Shown piece by piece: positions 18,525 to 27,934 of a stretch of DNA of 64,000 nt. Where the stretch lies: the NCBI RefSeq assembly GCF_028288465.1, contig NZ_JAQBNR010000060.1:62001-126000 (forward strand). The letters run 5' to 3'. Every line of letters starts with the position of its first letter. Positions within the stretch are counted from its first letter, which is position 1. The notes under the pieces were generated by a model. It made no database searches. It worked only from the letters and a program-made list of their open reading frames with translations, and was not told where the DNA came from. Made by a program: the position numbers and the translations under genes. The stretch is from Ferruginibacter sp. (GTDB taxonomy: Bacteria; Bacteroidota; Bacteroidia; Chitinophagales; Chitinophagaceae).

Positions 18525-19349
18525 TTATTGCTGCTGGTACACCCGCACATAATCCACTTCAAACTTTCGCGGAAAACTTGTACGGCGTGGATCACCACCA
18601 TTCATACCACCTACGGCCAGGTTGAGCAACATGTAATGTGGTTGTTTAAAAGGATTGAAACCAGTGCCATCTTTATTCTCCAGCGAATCAAGTGCTACCT
18701 TGTTCAGCAGCTGCCCATCCACGTACAAGGCGATAAATGCAGGTGTCCAGTCCATCTTCCACACATGAAACCTGGATGACCAGGCGGTACCATCCATTGA
18801 GTCAACGGGAACCCGGCGGCTAAACCATTCGGGGTTGCCATCCTTACCCAGGCAGGCAATATTTGCCAGCAGCTTTCCTTTGTAATATTCCATGATATCT
18901 ATCTCGCCGTTGGCAGGCCAGGACTTTTCAACACCCAGTGTCCACCAGGCAGGCCACATGCCTTCGCTGACGTCAATGCGTGCCCTTAGTTCGAAACGGC
19001 CGTACGTCCAGCTTTTCTTACCTGCTGTTACCAGGCACGATGAAGTGTAATTAATCAGCGCTCTTTTTTTTGCCCAGTTATTGCTGCCGGGTACATAACC
19101 AGGATTGGGCTTTTGCTCACGCTTTGCTTCAATTACCAGCATGCCGTTTTTATACCATGCATTTTCGGGTTGGTACCACTGCGCTTCTTCGTTTCGCACA
19201 AAGCCATGCTCGTATCCCCATTTAGTGGAATCTGGTCGTCCCTCCTTTTCAAACTCATCTGACCATACAAGTTTATAGTTTGATTGCTGCTGCGCCGCTG
19301 AAGTCAAATAAATTCCAGCAAGTAATACCATGAGCACTAGTCTGTACAT
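18525..19349 (-). CDS. Secreted glycoside hydrolase family 16 (laminarinase/endo-beta-glucanase type)
   Basis: The protein has 274 residues. I chose the ATG at 19349 because it begins a compact signal peptide (MYRLVLMVLLAGIYLTSAAQ); starting at 19454 would add an implausible leader. The GH16 core shows KLVWSDEFEKEGRPDSTKW, WTYGRFELRARID, and the catalytic motif GEIDIMEYY with Glu149 as nucleophile and Glu154 as acid/base. WKMDWTPAFIALYVDGQLL and the closing RKFEVDYVRVYQQQ fit laminarinase-type members. It should cleave internal beta-1,3 or beta-1,3/1,4 links, though agarase-like or other specificities are possible. It is divergent from the GH43/GH130-like gene with about 325 bases between them, so the two may share regulation. 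Confidence 0.92.
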   Translation of the reverse strand: MYRLVLMVLLAGIYLTSAAQQQSNYKLVWSDEFEKEGRPDSTKWGYEHGFVRNEEAQWYQPENAWYKNGMLVIEAKREQKPNPGYVPGSNNWAKKRALINYTSSCLVTAGKKSWTYGRFELRARIDVSEGMWPAWWTLGVEKSWPANGEIDIMEYYKGKLLANIACLGKDGNPEWFSRRVPVDSMDGTAWSSRFHVWKMDWTPAFIALYVDGQLLNKVALDSLENKDGTGFNPFKQPHYMLLNLAVGGMNGGDPRRTSFPRKFEVDYVRVYQQQ

Positions 19350-19674
19350 AAAAATAAATGAGTGGTTTAAAATAAAACAGATGATACTTACACTTACACA
19401 AATGTAGCCATCCATTGCCAGGAAACAGGGTTGAAAGGCAGATGATTGTAACACTTACCGGCAGCTGTATTATAAGCGACTGTGCATGCTGTAACAGCCC
19501 TGTGCAATAAGAAAGCCTACCTTAATGCTGTTCCATTTTTCAGCATCCGTACTAAAATGTCCATTCATCCTGCAATCGCAGGCAACGTTAAAATGAGTAG
19601 CTTGCATTTGGTTTACCAACAGTGCTACAACTGTAGCATCAAACAATCACCCCAAAAAAATAGTCACAAGTAGT
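19350..19674. other. Divergent intergenic region between two glycosidase genes
   Basis: About 325 bases separate the GH16 gene and the propeller glycosidase gene, probably with two promoters. I could not place either one. No repeat or RNA was recognised. Confidence 0.35.
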
Positions 19675-20784
19675 ATGAAGCATCAGCAACGCTGCCCCCG
19701 TTTAACCATCCTTTTCCTGTTAATTTTTTCTTTCGTACGGGCGCAGAACAACAACATACAGATACGGGAGGAAGTGATGCAAAAAGTGTACAACGAAGTA
19801 AAGACGCCCTATAAGTATGGACTGGTAATGGTTCCGCCGGATGATGGTAAAAAACTGGATTGCCCTACCATTTTTAAAAAAGAAAAAAGCTGGTACATGA
19901 CCTACATTGTTTATGATGGCAGGGGCTATGAAACATGGCTGGCAAAAAGCAGTAACGTGTTACGATGGAAAACCCTTGGAAAAATCCTGTCGTTTGCTGA
20001 TACTCCTGGCTGGGATGCCAACCAAAAAGCAGGTTATAATGCCCTGCAGGATATGCATTGGGGTGGTAACTACCAGCTGCAGCAATATGATAACAAATAC
20101 TGGATGTCTTACCTCGGAGGTAATACAACAGGCTACGAAGCAGGCCGGCTGTCCATTGGTATGGCCTGGACTGACAAAGATCCTGCCGTTGCGCATGAAT
20201 GGCAACGCACAGGTTCGCCAGTGTTAAAATCAACTGACGCCGATGCCAGATGGTATGATAATGGTACGTTATTTAAATCCTCGGTTATATGGGATGTATC
20301 AAAAAAAACGGGCCACCCTTTTGTGATGTATTACAACGCACGTGGCGATAGCACTAACCCCGGCAAAGCTGCTGAGAGAATCAGCATGGCGGTATCCGAT
20401 AATATGGTTGACTGGAAACGGTACGGTACCTCGCCGGTTATAGATCATCATGCAGGAATTTCAGGCGATGCCGTCATTCAAAAAATAGATGATTGTTATG
20501 TGATGTTTTATTTCGGCGCATTCTGGAATGAGCGCAAAAAATATGCTGCCTTCAATCGCTTTGCCTGTTCGTACGACCTGATTAACTGGACCGACTGGAC
20601 GGGCGAAGACCTGGTAAAACCAAGCGAGCCCTATGACGAAACCTATGCCCACAAATCTTTTGTAATAAAATATAAGGGCATAGTATACCATTTCTATTGT
20701 GCTGTTAACAGCAAAGAGCAACGGGGTATTGCTGTAGCAACCTCCGAAGATAAAGGAAAGAGCAATATCACATTTTCAAAATAG
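19675..20784 (+). CDS. Secreted five-bladed beta-propeller glycosidase-like protein (GH43/GH130 type)
   Basis: The protein has 369 residues with a signal peptide (LTILFLLIFSFVRAQ). Repeated blades contain Trp/Tyr-rich strands: DCPTIFKKEKSWYMTYIVYD, YKYGLVMVPPDDGKKLD, YWMSYLGGN, RISMAVSDNMVDWKRYG and CYVMFYFGAFW. This layout belongs to the GH32/43/62/68/117/130 superfamily of propeller enzymes. An acidic residue in each of the early, middle and late blades would form the active site, but I cannot assign the family exactly. Proteins like this are often listed only as 'glycosidase'. It is divergent from the GH16 gene and probably works on the same polysaccharide. Confidence 0.72.
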   Translation: MKHQQRCPRLTILFLLIFSFVRAQNNNIQIREEVMQKVYNEVKTPYKYGLVMVPPDDGKKLDCPTIFKKEKSWYMTYIVYDGRGYETWLAKSSNVLRWKTLGKILSFADTPGWDANQKAGYNALQDMHWGGNYQLQQYDNKYWMSYLGGNTTGYEAGRLSIGMAWTDKDPAVAHEWQRTGSPVLKSTDADARWYDNGTLFKSSVIWDVSKKTGHPFVMYYNARGDSTNPGKAAERISMAVSDNMVDWKRYGTSPVIDHHAGISGDAVIQKIDDCYVMFYFGAFWNERKKYAAFNRFACSYDLINWTDWTGEDLVKPSEPYDETYAHKSFVIKYKGIVYHFYCAVNSKEQRGIAVATSEDKGKSNITFSK

Positions 20785-21355
20785 TTTTATATAATGGCTT
20801 TGTATGGCTCGCCGTTACTTATTCCGGGAATGTTGGCTGAAGTTGATTGAATGCATCAGTGAATTTTAAATGCACTGATTCCATTTACTGCGCATAACCG
20901 AAACGCCGCGCCAGCAGATATATGCGTCGCTTGAACTAAAGACCACCGTTTGTTGCGCACTACTTATTGGCTTTTTTTTACGTTTGGCGCAGGGACAAGC
21001 CAAATCAGTTCAATTATTTTTTCGCCGTAAATAATCAAAGCGCTTGTATCAATTATGACGTTGCCCATCAGTGAATTTTTGATTCAACTTTTAAAAACAC
21101 TTTTTTTTATTTTGCTTGCACCCTCTTATCTGTTAACCCAGCTACAGCAGCTTGAACCCCGGTTTACCCGACTGGTGCCGCACTTTCCCACTTTGCAGAA
21201 GATTAAATGAAACGGGTACACAGAAAGAACAATGAACATTTCTTGTTACATTTATTGCCCGTTACGGGCTATGGTTTTTCAATTATCTGTATAACGGCAA
21301 TCCTCACCGTTAGCATAGATGCAAAGCGATAGTTAACCTACAAAGGAGAGCAAAC
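20785..21355. other. Intergenic gap, about 570 bases
   Basis: This contains a 51-codon frame (21055-21210) with one hydrophobic stretch and no recognised family. It is not called as a gene because nothing else supports it. The right end borders a GNAT remnant. Confidence 0.35.
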
Positions 21356-21469
21356 GTTCCGCAATATGGCTCACAAAAAGTTTTAGCAAAATGTGGTTTT
21401 ATAAAAATTGGTGTAGAAAAAGGATTTGTCAACGCCCGCCAAACAGAAATTAAAGAATATATTTATTAA
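21356..21469 (+). pseudogene. C-terminal remnant of a GNAT acetyltransferase gene
   Basis: The 37 codons before the TAA at 21467-21469 include SQKVLAKCGFIKIGVEKGF, the typical motif-B segment and closing strand of GNAT acetyltransferases. Only the last quarter of such a protein is present; upstream in the same frame a stop occurs at 21311-21313 and no acetyl-CoA-binding motif A is visible. It therefore looks like a decayed gene whose front was lost. No start codon can be proposed and a product is unlikely. Confidence 0.65.
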
Positions 21470-21554
21470 ATTACAGATTGATAGTTGTCAGAAAATACTT
21501 TTCAGGCAGACAATAAAAAGCTATATTCCATATTAAAATAAAAATTACAAAAAA

Positions 21555-21890
21555 ATGATTACTTACATTGAACTTTGGAAATCAAAACCAACATGGAAAA
21601 ATATGTCCGGTGAAGAAAGAGCAAAATACCTTACAGCGCTGGGCCCCGCGATTCAACAATTAATGGATTCCGGCGTGCAAATTATAAGTTGGGGTAAAAA
21701 TGAATCCGCTACATTTAGCAGAGTAGATTATGATTACTTTGCTGTCTGGACTTTCCCGAATATCGAAACTGCACAACAATTTGAACAAATGGTTGAAGGT
21801 GCCGGATGGTACAACTACTTTGACCAGGTGAATGCTATGGGGAATGCAACCAATCCGCAGGAAATTATGGGCGATATGATTAATGCTTAG
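21555..21890 (+). CDS. Small conserved Bacteroidota protein (DUF6616-like)
   Basis: The protein has 111 residues with no signal or membrane segment. It contains MITYIELWKSKPTWKNMS, IQQLMDSGVQIISWGKNE and DYFAVWTFPNIETAQQFEQM, the beta-alpha-beta pattern of a dimeric ferredoxin-like (antibiotic-biosynthesis monooxygenase-like) fold. I recognise it as like the DUF6616 family, but that name is from memory and should be treated as tentative. No function is known. It follows the GNAT remnant by 85 bases and has a long gap downstream. Confidence 0.72.
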   Translation: MITYIELWKSKPTWKNMSGEERAKYLTALGPAIQQLMDSGVQIISWGKNESATFSRVDYDYFAVWTFPNIETAQQFEQMVEGAGWYNYFDQVNAMGNATNPQEIMGDMINA

Positions 21891-22182
21891 CGAACGACTT
21901 CAGTAGATTAGTCTTTGCGCTTTTGCATTGCGGTTAGCGGCGTATTTTACGTCGCTCATTTAAATTCATTACATATGTTGAGTGTATCGTGCTTATAATA
22001 TACCACAGCTTATAATAAAAAAAGAGTTTTAATAACACCAAAACGGCTTTATTAAAACGACGGGTGCTGACTTGATATAGTGCAATGGGAAGAACTTAAT
22101 TTTTGTTGAATGATGCAACGGCCAGGCTATGCGTTACCGGTCCAATAACCTTGCCGGAGGCAATATATTTTAGTATACGTAT

Positions 22183-22566
22183 TTAAAGCAAAGACACTAC
22201 CTTTTCCTCGGTGAGAGGTTTTTCAATGTAGCCTACCACATTCTTATTTTCTACCGCCCTTAGTTTATCATTGTTGTCGATAGAAGAGGAAAGTATATAA
22301 ATCTTAAACCTGTTTTTAATTTTTTCGTCCAGTTCTTCAAAATGGTCAACAAAGTCCCACCCTGTCCAGGTGGGCATATTGATATCCAGCAATACAATTT
22401 GTTTATTGTTATTACTTTCAGTGTCTTTACTGATGTATTCGAAAGCTTTAACAGGTTCAGTGAAATCAAGAATACCGGCATCGGCGACTGCATCTTTAAT
22501 GGCCAAATCGCATAGCAGGTTATTCACCGGATCGTTATCAATTATAATAAATTGCAAGGGTGTCAT
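22183..22566 (-). CDS. CheY-like single-domain response regulator
   Basis: The protein has 127 residues and a receiver domain only. The acidic pair is in FIIIDNDP (Asp10, Asp12), the phospho-acceptor is Asp61 in VLLDINMP, and the conserved lysine lies in GYIEKPL. It has no output domain, so it must act by binding a partner. It starts 14 bases after the stop of the kinase gene on the same strand, which makes that kinase its likely phosphodonor. Receivers of this layout beside HisKA kinases are common in Bacteroidota and are often not assigned a target. Confidence 0.9.
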   Translation of the reverse strand: MTPLQFIIIDNDPVNNLLCDLAIKDAVADAGILDFTEPVKAFEYISKDTESNNNKQIVLLDINMPTWTGWDFVDHFEELDEKIKNRFKIYILSSSIDNNDKLRAVENKNVVGYIEKPLTEEKVVSLL

Positions 22567-22580
22567 TGTGCCGGGATTTA

Positions 22581-23732
22581 TCAGGAATTAAATTCAATTC
22601 TAAATTGTGTGCCTGCATTTACCTCGCTGCTGATGCTGATTTTTCCACCCATAGATTCTACCTGTGTTTTTACCATATAAAGTCCCATTCCCTTTCCATC
22701 GGCCTTGTCAGTATGAAAGCGTTTGTACAATCCAAATACTTGCTCCCCCACTTTTGAAAGGTCAATCCCAATTCCGTTATCTTCAAACTGCAAAACAATT
22801 TTGTCATTTTCTCTACTGCTGGTAATTTTTATCATGGGGGGCACTGCCGGCTGCCTGTATTTTAAGCTATTGGAAATAAGGTTAAAGAAAATACTGTGCA
22901 GGTAACTTTTGATGGTAACAATTTCTTCTGCTGCTGTAAAATTCCACAAAATAACAGCCTTCTCATGCTCAATCATTTTTTCAATACTCAGCTGAATATC
23001 TGCGGCAAACTTTGCAAAGTTGATTAACTGTTTGCTTTCATCCACCTTCTGCCTTATTTTTAAAATATCATTCAGGTCCCTGATCACTTCATCCAGTTTG
23101 GTAACTGATGTAGAAAGACCGGCGCCTATCTGGCTTCTCAAATCATCCGGAAGGCCTGTTTGCTGAAGCCGGTAAGAAAGGCCAATGATATTAGCTACCG
23201 GCGCACGCAGGTTATGAGAAATAATATAGGTAAATTGTTCCAGGTCTTTATTGCGCTGAATTAAGTCGGTGGTCATCTTTTCCTTTTGGTCATTTTGGAA
23301 CACCAGTTCCGCATTTGCGATAACTAATTCGGCAGCACGTTTTTCTTTCTCCTGGTTTTGAAATATGAGCTCTTTATTCGCTATCACTAATTCTGCATCT
23401 CTTTTTTCCCGCTCTGCATTTTGAAAAACAAGTTCTTTGTTGGCGATGATCAGTTCCGCAGCACGTTTTTCTTTTTCTTCATTTTGAAAGAGCAGTTCTT
23501 TATTGGCGATCACTAATTCTTCTGCACGTTTCTCTTTCTCTTCATTTTGAAAGAGAAGTTCTTTGTTAGCAATCACCAGTTCTTCTGCACGTTTTCCTTT
23601 TTCCGCATTTTGAAAAACCAGTTCCTTATTTGCAATGGCTAATTCTGCCGCCCGTTGCTTTTTTTCTTCCTTCTGAAATGCAAGTTCCTTGTTAACATTA
23701 ATTAACTCGTCGGATTTACTTATGCGATCCAT
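22581..23732 (-). CDS. Histidine kinase with seven tandem 21-residue coiled-coil repeats
   Basis: The protein has 383 residues. Residues 11-157 are seven consecutive copies of a 21-residue unit (consensus VIANKELLFQNEEKEKRAAEL), a three-heptad coiled-coil. The HisKA domain begins IQRNKDLEQFTYIISHNLRAP with phospho-acceptor His173. The HATPase_c domain follows, with NLISNSLKYRQP (N box), DNGIGIDL (G1) and GKGMGLYMVKTQVESMGG (G2). There is no membrane segment, PAS or GAF domain, so it is probably cytoplasmic, and the repeat may transmit signals from an associated protein or itself be the input. It is followed by the CheY-like regulator 14 bases downstream. The first codons (MDRISKSDELINVN) lead straight into the repeat. 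Confidence 0.92.
   Translation of the reverse strand: MDRISKSDELINVNKELAFQKEEKKQRAAELAIANKELVFQNAEKGKRAEELVIANKELLFQNEEKEKRAEELVIANKELLFQNEEKEKRAAELIIANKELVFQNAEREKRDAELVIANKELIFQNQEKEKRAAELVIANAELVFQNDQKEKMTTDLIQRNKDLEQFTYIISHNLRAPVANIIGLSYRLQQTGLPDDLRSQIGAGLSTSVTKLDEVIRDLNDILKIRQKVDESKQLINFAKFAADIQLSIEKMIEHEKAVILWNFTAAEEIVTIKSYLHSIFFNLISNSLKYRQPAVPPMIKITSSRENDKIVLQFEDNGIGIDLSKVGEQVFGLYKRFHTDKADGKGMGLYMVKTQVESMGGKISISSEVNAGTQFRIEFNS
23262..23702 (-). repeat. Seven tandem 63-bp repeats inside the kinase gene
   Basis: These 441 bases encode the seven 21-residue units of the kinase coiled-coil. The units differ mainly at a few codons, and both the start and end units are more divergent than the middle ones, as expected when the array expands and contracts by slipped pairing. 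Copy number may therefore vary between strains. Confidence 0.9.
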
Positions 23733-24533
23733 AATGCAGGTTTGTTTTAAAGGTAATCTTTAAAAACTGCTACAACAATTATTATTAAAGAAAAGGCAGG
23801 CAATCCATTGTATCTAATAAAGCCCCAACTGTACAAGGATTTTCCGTCGCAGCAACCTGTTCTACCGGGCTTTGCAGGCTGGTAACAAATATTCCGTACA
23901 AAAAAGGGATTTGTTAATGGCCGGTTTACTTTTGGTACTGGCTCTATCAGCTGGCTGAAAAGGGTTTAAACTTACACAACACATTGTCAGACACCCATGA
24001 ACACGCGATACTATGGCGCTTCCTGCATACCATTGTCGTGTGAGGGTGTTTATTCTGACTGCTGTCGTCAATAAGGTGATGATTATGACCGGTGCAAGGC
24101 ATAAAAAATTGCCAGTACTACAAAAAACAAGTTGACTGTTTCAATAATCAAACCACCGGGTAATTTGTAAAAATAACGTTTACCGGGTTGCTGAAATCAG
24201 AAAAGGTAAAAGTTGTTACCAGTTTGAAGCTGATCGCCGGGAAGGCCACCTCCAGAAATTAACAGTTGGAGTCGCAGTATCAGTGCAACATTTAAGGAAC
24301 ATTTCATTTACGCTGGCAGGAATTAAAACGGGTATTACAAATAATTTTATCATAGAGCGATGGATCTGTGTTTTGAAGCGATGATTCCGTTTTATCGATA
24401 GCGCCTGACTGTTGCCCGCAGATAAATAAATTAAATGTGAATTTATGCTTAACTTTAAAGTACTACAATTGAACAGGCTACATAAATTATATTACAGTGC
24501 AATCTTTTTGCATGGCTGAAAATTGTCAATTTT
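23733..24533. other. Divergent intergenic region, about 800 bases
   Basis: This lies between two divergent sensor kinase genes. A 69-codon minus-strand frame (23862-24071) is not supported. I see no RNA gene, repeat or remnant, but the length leaves room for a regulatory RNA I cannot recognise. Confidence 0.35.
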
Positions 24534-27149
24534 ATGAAACCCTTGTCATCACGCAATCAACAGCTTCGGCTAATCAGGTTCTTGCTTTTTCTTGCCATTG
24601 CTGCCATTGTTGTTTTTATACTGCCGGGATTTGAAAAAAAAGGTTACTGGTTAAACAACGTGTTGCCATTAGCGGCAATTTTACTGCTGCTGGCAGCTAT
24701 CTTTTTTATTAATAAAGCAATACGGCATTTTTCAACCTCATTGCCCAATAACAATAATACAGCCGATGAGCTACCGCTTGAAGGAAAAGCCAATGTACCA
24801 GCACCGGACCTTGTGGAAAAACGATTCCAGGCACTGATACAAAATAGCCAGGGCATCACTGCGCTGGTTGATAAAAATTTCAATTTCCTTTTCCGCAGTT
24901 CGTCTGCCGCCCGAATTACTGGCTGGACGAATGAAGACATTACCAGTATTCCAAAGCAGTACGTACATCCCGAAGATTGGGAGCCCCTGAAAAAAATGAT
25001 TACAAATTCAATCGCACATTACGGCGAGGTACTGCCGGTTGTAACCAGGTTGAAACATAAGGAAGGCCACTATATCTGGCTGGAAGGGACCGTGAAAAAT
25101 ATGTTGAATGATCCGCATGTGGGTGGACTTGTAATCAATTTGCATGATGCTACCAGGCAAAAAGAATCAGAAGAAAAAATCATCAAAGCAAATCGCCTAT
25201 ACCTTTTTATAAGCCAGGTTAACCAGGTAATTGTAAAGTTATCTGACGAAGCAAGTCTTTTTAATGAAGTATGCCGGATTGCAGTTGATATCGGGCAATT
25301 TAAAATGGCATGGATAGGTTTAACAGATGAAGCCAGCCAATACCTTGTACCAGCAGTATATGCTGGCAATGGAAAAGATTATCTTGCTAATCTGTCTATT
25401 CCTGCCACCGCAAATGGCTCGCAATCTCATGGACCAACAGGTACTGCTATCAGGCAGGGCATGCACGTTGTTTGCAACGATATACAGACTGCACCTGAAA
25501 TGGCACCCTGGCGAATTTCTGCCCTTGACCATGGGTACTTATCTTCTATCGCTTTACCAATAAAAAAATCAGGCAAGGTCATTGGTGCATTTTCTTTATA
25601 TGCTGCTGTAAAAAATTTTTTTAGTAAAGAAGAAATTGATTTACTGCTGGAAGTAACACAAGACATCTCATTCGGGCTGGAAATTTTTGAAAGAGAAAAA
25701 CTACGTACCGAAGCGGAAGCGATGGTATTAAAAAGTAAACAGCAATACACGATGCTTACTGAAATTTCGCCTGTCGGCATTTTTCATACAGATGAATCGG
25801 GTAACACCACTTTCGTTAATCCCAGGTGGTGCCAGATTGCAGGTTTGCCTGCTGAACAAGCATTGGGAAATGGCTGGCTGCAGGCTGTTCATGAACACGA
25901 TAGGACTAACGTGCTGGCCAATTGGCAGGAAGCTACAAAAAATCACCAGCCTTCTTCAATGGAATACCGTTTTGTGCATAACGATACCTCTGTCAGGTGG
26001 GTGTTGGGACAAGCCACCCCGGAAAAAGATGCTACCGGTGAAACCATTGGATATGTTGGTACGGCAACCGATATTACTGCATTGAAAAATGCGGAGAATG
26101 CCATTGCAAAAGAAAAAGAATTATCCGATTCCATCATCAATAGCCTGCCGAGCATTTTTTTTCTTTATAATAAAGCAGGTAAATTTTTACGTTGGAGCAA
26201 GAACATGGAAAATGTAACCAAGTATACACCTCAAGAAATTGCCCGGATGCACCCGCTGGATTTTTATGATGACAGCGATAAACCAATGATTGCTGAAAAA
26301 ATAGCCAACACGCTGCAAACTGGAGCAGATGCAGTACAGGCTGATCTTCTGTTAAAAACAGGTGAAAAAATCCCCTATTATTTCACCGCCAAAACGGTTG
26401 AATATGAAGGCGACGTGTGCCTGGCTGGTGTAGCGATAGATTTTACAGAACGTACAAAAGTTCAGGAAGAAATTAAACTAACAACAGAAAAATTGCGGCG
26501 CTTAACAGATCACCTGCAAAACATACGCGAAGAAGAAAGGAAAAAGATTGGCCGCGAAATACATGATGAACTGGGTCAGCAATTAACGGCCATTAATATG
26601 GACGTTGCCTGGATTGATAAAAAAATTCCGGAAGAAAATGTACTGGTAAAAATGAAATTAAAAAACATTATCCAGTTATTGAATGGCAGCAACCAGGCAG
26701 TAAGAAGAATTCTGACTGAACTGCGACCATTGATGCTGGATGATTATGGCCTTACGGATGCCATCGCCAAACTGGCGAAACAATTTACAGACACAACAGG
26801 CATTCCGGTGCACTTGCTGGATGAAGCCGGGGAAATAAATGTAACCGAGCAGGTTGCCAATTGCATTTTTAGAGCCTGCCAGGAAAGTTTTACCAATATT
26901 ACCCGGTATGCACAAGCCAATAATGTGATGATGCGGCTAAGTACAACGCACAATACCGTTCATGTATCAATAACAGATGACGGCATTGGTTTTGATATTG
27001 CGTCCATCCAGTATGGAAAATCATTTGGTATTTTAGGAATGAAAGAACGGATAATTTCCCAGGGTGGTATCTTTGACATTACAAGTACGGCAGGCAAAGG
27101 GACAAAAATTGCCTTCAGCTTACCGTTAAAAAATAAATCAGTGGGATGA
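24534..27149 (+). CDS. Membrane-anchored PAS-GAF-PAS-PAS sensor histidine kinase (HisKA_3 type)
   Basis: The protein has 871 residues. Two transmembrane segments lie near residues 14-32 and 41-60 with almost no periplasmic loop. Then follow PAS (~94-215; FRSSSAARITGWTNEDI), GAF (~235-385; VCNDIQTAPEMAPWR), PAS (~400-520; GIFHTDESGNTTFVNPRW), and PAS (~535-650; LRWSKNMENVTKYTPQEI). The kinase core is of the NarX/DesK class: REIHDELGQQLTAINMD with phospho-acceptor His677, then a HATPase_c domain with DDGIGFDI and GKSFGILGMKERI. It ends in an ATGA overlap with the NarL-type regulator gene, so the pair is translationally coupled. The input signal is presumably cytosolic or membrane-linked; it cannot be identified from sequence. 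Confidence 0.93.
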   Translation: MKPLSSRNQQLRLIRFLLFLAIAAIVVFILPGFEKKGYWLNNVLPLAAILLLLAAIFFINKAIRHFSTSLPNNNNTADELPLEGKANVPAPDLVEKRFQALIQNSQGITALVDKNFNFLFRSSSAARITGWTNEDITSIPKQYVHPEDWEPLKKMITNSIAHYGEVLPVVTRLKHKEGHYIWLEGTVKNMLNDPHVGGLVINLHDATRQKESEEKIIKANRLYLFISQVNQVIVKLSDEASLFNEVCRIAVDIGQFKMAWIGLTDEASQYLVPAVYAGNGKDYLANLSIPATANGSQSHGPTGTAIRQGMHVVCNDIQTAPEMAPWRISALDHGYLSSIALPIKKSGKVIGAFSLYAAVKNFFSKEEIDLLLEVTQDISFGLEIFEREKLRTEAEAMVLKSKQQYTMLTEISPVGIFHTDESGNTTFVNPRWCQIAGLPAEQALGNGWLQAVHEHDRTNVLANWQEATKNHQPSSMEYRFVHNDTSVRWVLGQATPEKDATGETIGYVGTATDITALKNAENAIAKEKELSDSIINSLPSIFFLYNKAGKFLRWSKNMENVTKYTPQEIARMHPLDFYDDSDKPMIAEKIANTLQTGADAVQADLLLKTGEKIPYYFTAKTVEYEGDVCLAGVAIDFTERTKVQEEIKLTTEKLRRLTDHLQNIREEERKKIGREIHDELGQQLTAINMDVAWIDKKIPEENVLVKMKLKNIIQLLNGSNQAVRRILTELRPLMLDDYGLTDAIAKLAKQFTDTTGIPVHLLDEAGEINVTEQVANCIFRACQESFTNITRYAQANNVMMRLSTTHNTVHVSITDDGIGFDIASIQYGKSFGILGMKERIISQGGIFDITSTAGKGTKIAFSLPLKNKSVG

Positions 27150-27778
27150 AACGCATTATTATTGCAGATGATCACAGCTTTGTTCGTTTGGGAATTATAC
27201 AGATACTGAAAGATGAATACCCTGGCGTTGAAATAACAGAGGTGGAAGACGGGGAATCGCTGGTGAATGCGGTAATGAAAAACGATTTTGACCTTGTGAT
27301 ATCCGACCTGGATATGCCGGGCAGAAGCGGTCTGGAGGCATTGGAACAAATTAAACAGATTAAGCCCGGGTTGCCGGTATTGATACTTAGCATTTTTACT
27401 GAGGAGCTGTATGCTGTAAGGGTATTAAAGGCAGGCGCAGCCGGTTTTTTGAATAAAAACGCTGCACCGTATGAATTAATAAAAGCCATTGAGCGGATCG
27501 GCCAGGGTAAAAAGCATATAACACCGGAAATAGCCGAGAAATTATTAAACAACCATGGAGTTAACAAGGAGCCGCATGAGTTGTTAAGTAACCGCGAATT
27601 TGAAATATTTAAATTACTTGCCAACGGAAAAACATTAACCCAGGTTGCAGCCCTGCTTTCGCTGGCGCTTACAACGGTAAGTACCCACAGGGGAAAAATA
27701 ATGGATAAATTAAAATTATCTACCAACTCCGATCTTACCCGTTATGCCATCACCCACCACATCATTACAGATATTTAA
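27146..27778 (+). CDS. NarL/FixJ-family response regulator
   Basis: The protein has 210 residues. The receiver has the acidic pair in IIIADDHSF, phospho-acceptor Asp54 in VISDLDMPG and the lysine in GFLNKNA. The C-terminal LuxR-type helix-turn-helix is at about 145-205: LSNREFEIFKLLANGKTLTQ and TTVSTHRGKIMDKLKL. It shares four bases (ATGA) with the preceding kinase gene, which marks it as the kinase's cognate regulator. It should bind DNA as a dimer once phosphorylated. Targets are not evident. Confidence 0.95.
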   Translation: MKRIIIADDHSFVRLGIIQILKDEYPGVEITEVEDGESLVNAVMKNDFDLVISDLDMPGRSGLEALEQIKQIKPGLPVLILSIFTEELYAVRVLKAGAAGFLNKNAAPYELIKAIERIGQGKKHITPEIAEKLLNNHGVNKEPHELLSNREFEIFKLLANGKTLTQVAALLSLALTTVSTHRGKIMDKLKLSTNSDLTRYAITHHIITDI

Positions 27779-27934
27779 AACTTATTCTGGCATTTGCCCG
27801 TCCATAGCTGCACGGCGCTGTATAGTATAACTACTATGCTCAACACCCTGTTTTATACTATGCCATAAAAGCAACCCCTACTATCAAAAGCAGTTTTTTT
27901 ATGTGGGTACTTTGCAATTACCAAATTGCGGCTC

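Noticed and set aside
21055..21210. 51-codon frame with a single hydrophobic segment (FFILLAPSYLL)
   Set aside because: Could be a small membrane protein, but nothing besides the frame itself supports it; left for a conservation test.
23862..24071. Minus-strand frame of 69 codons between two kinase genes
   Set aside because: No motif, no signal peptide, and unfavourable residue composition.
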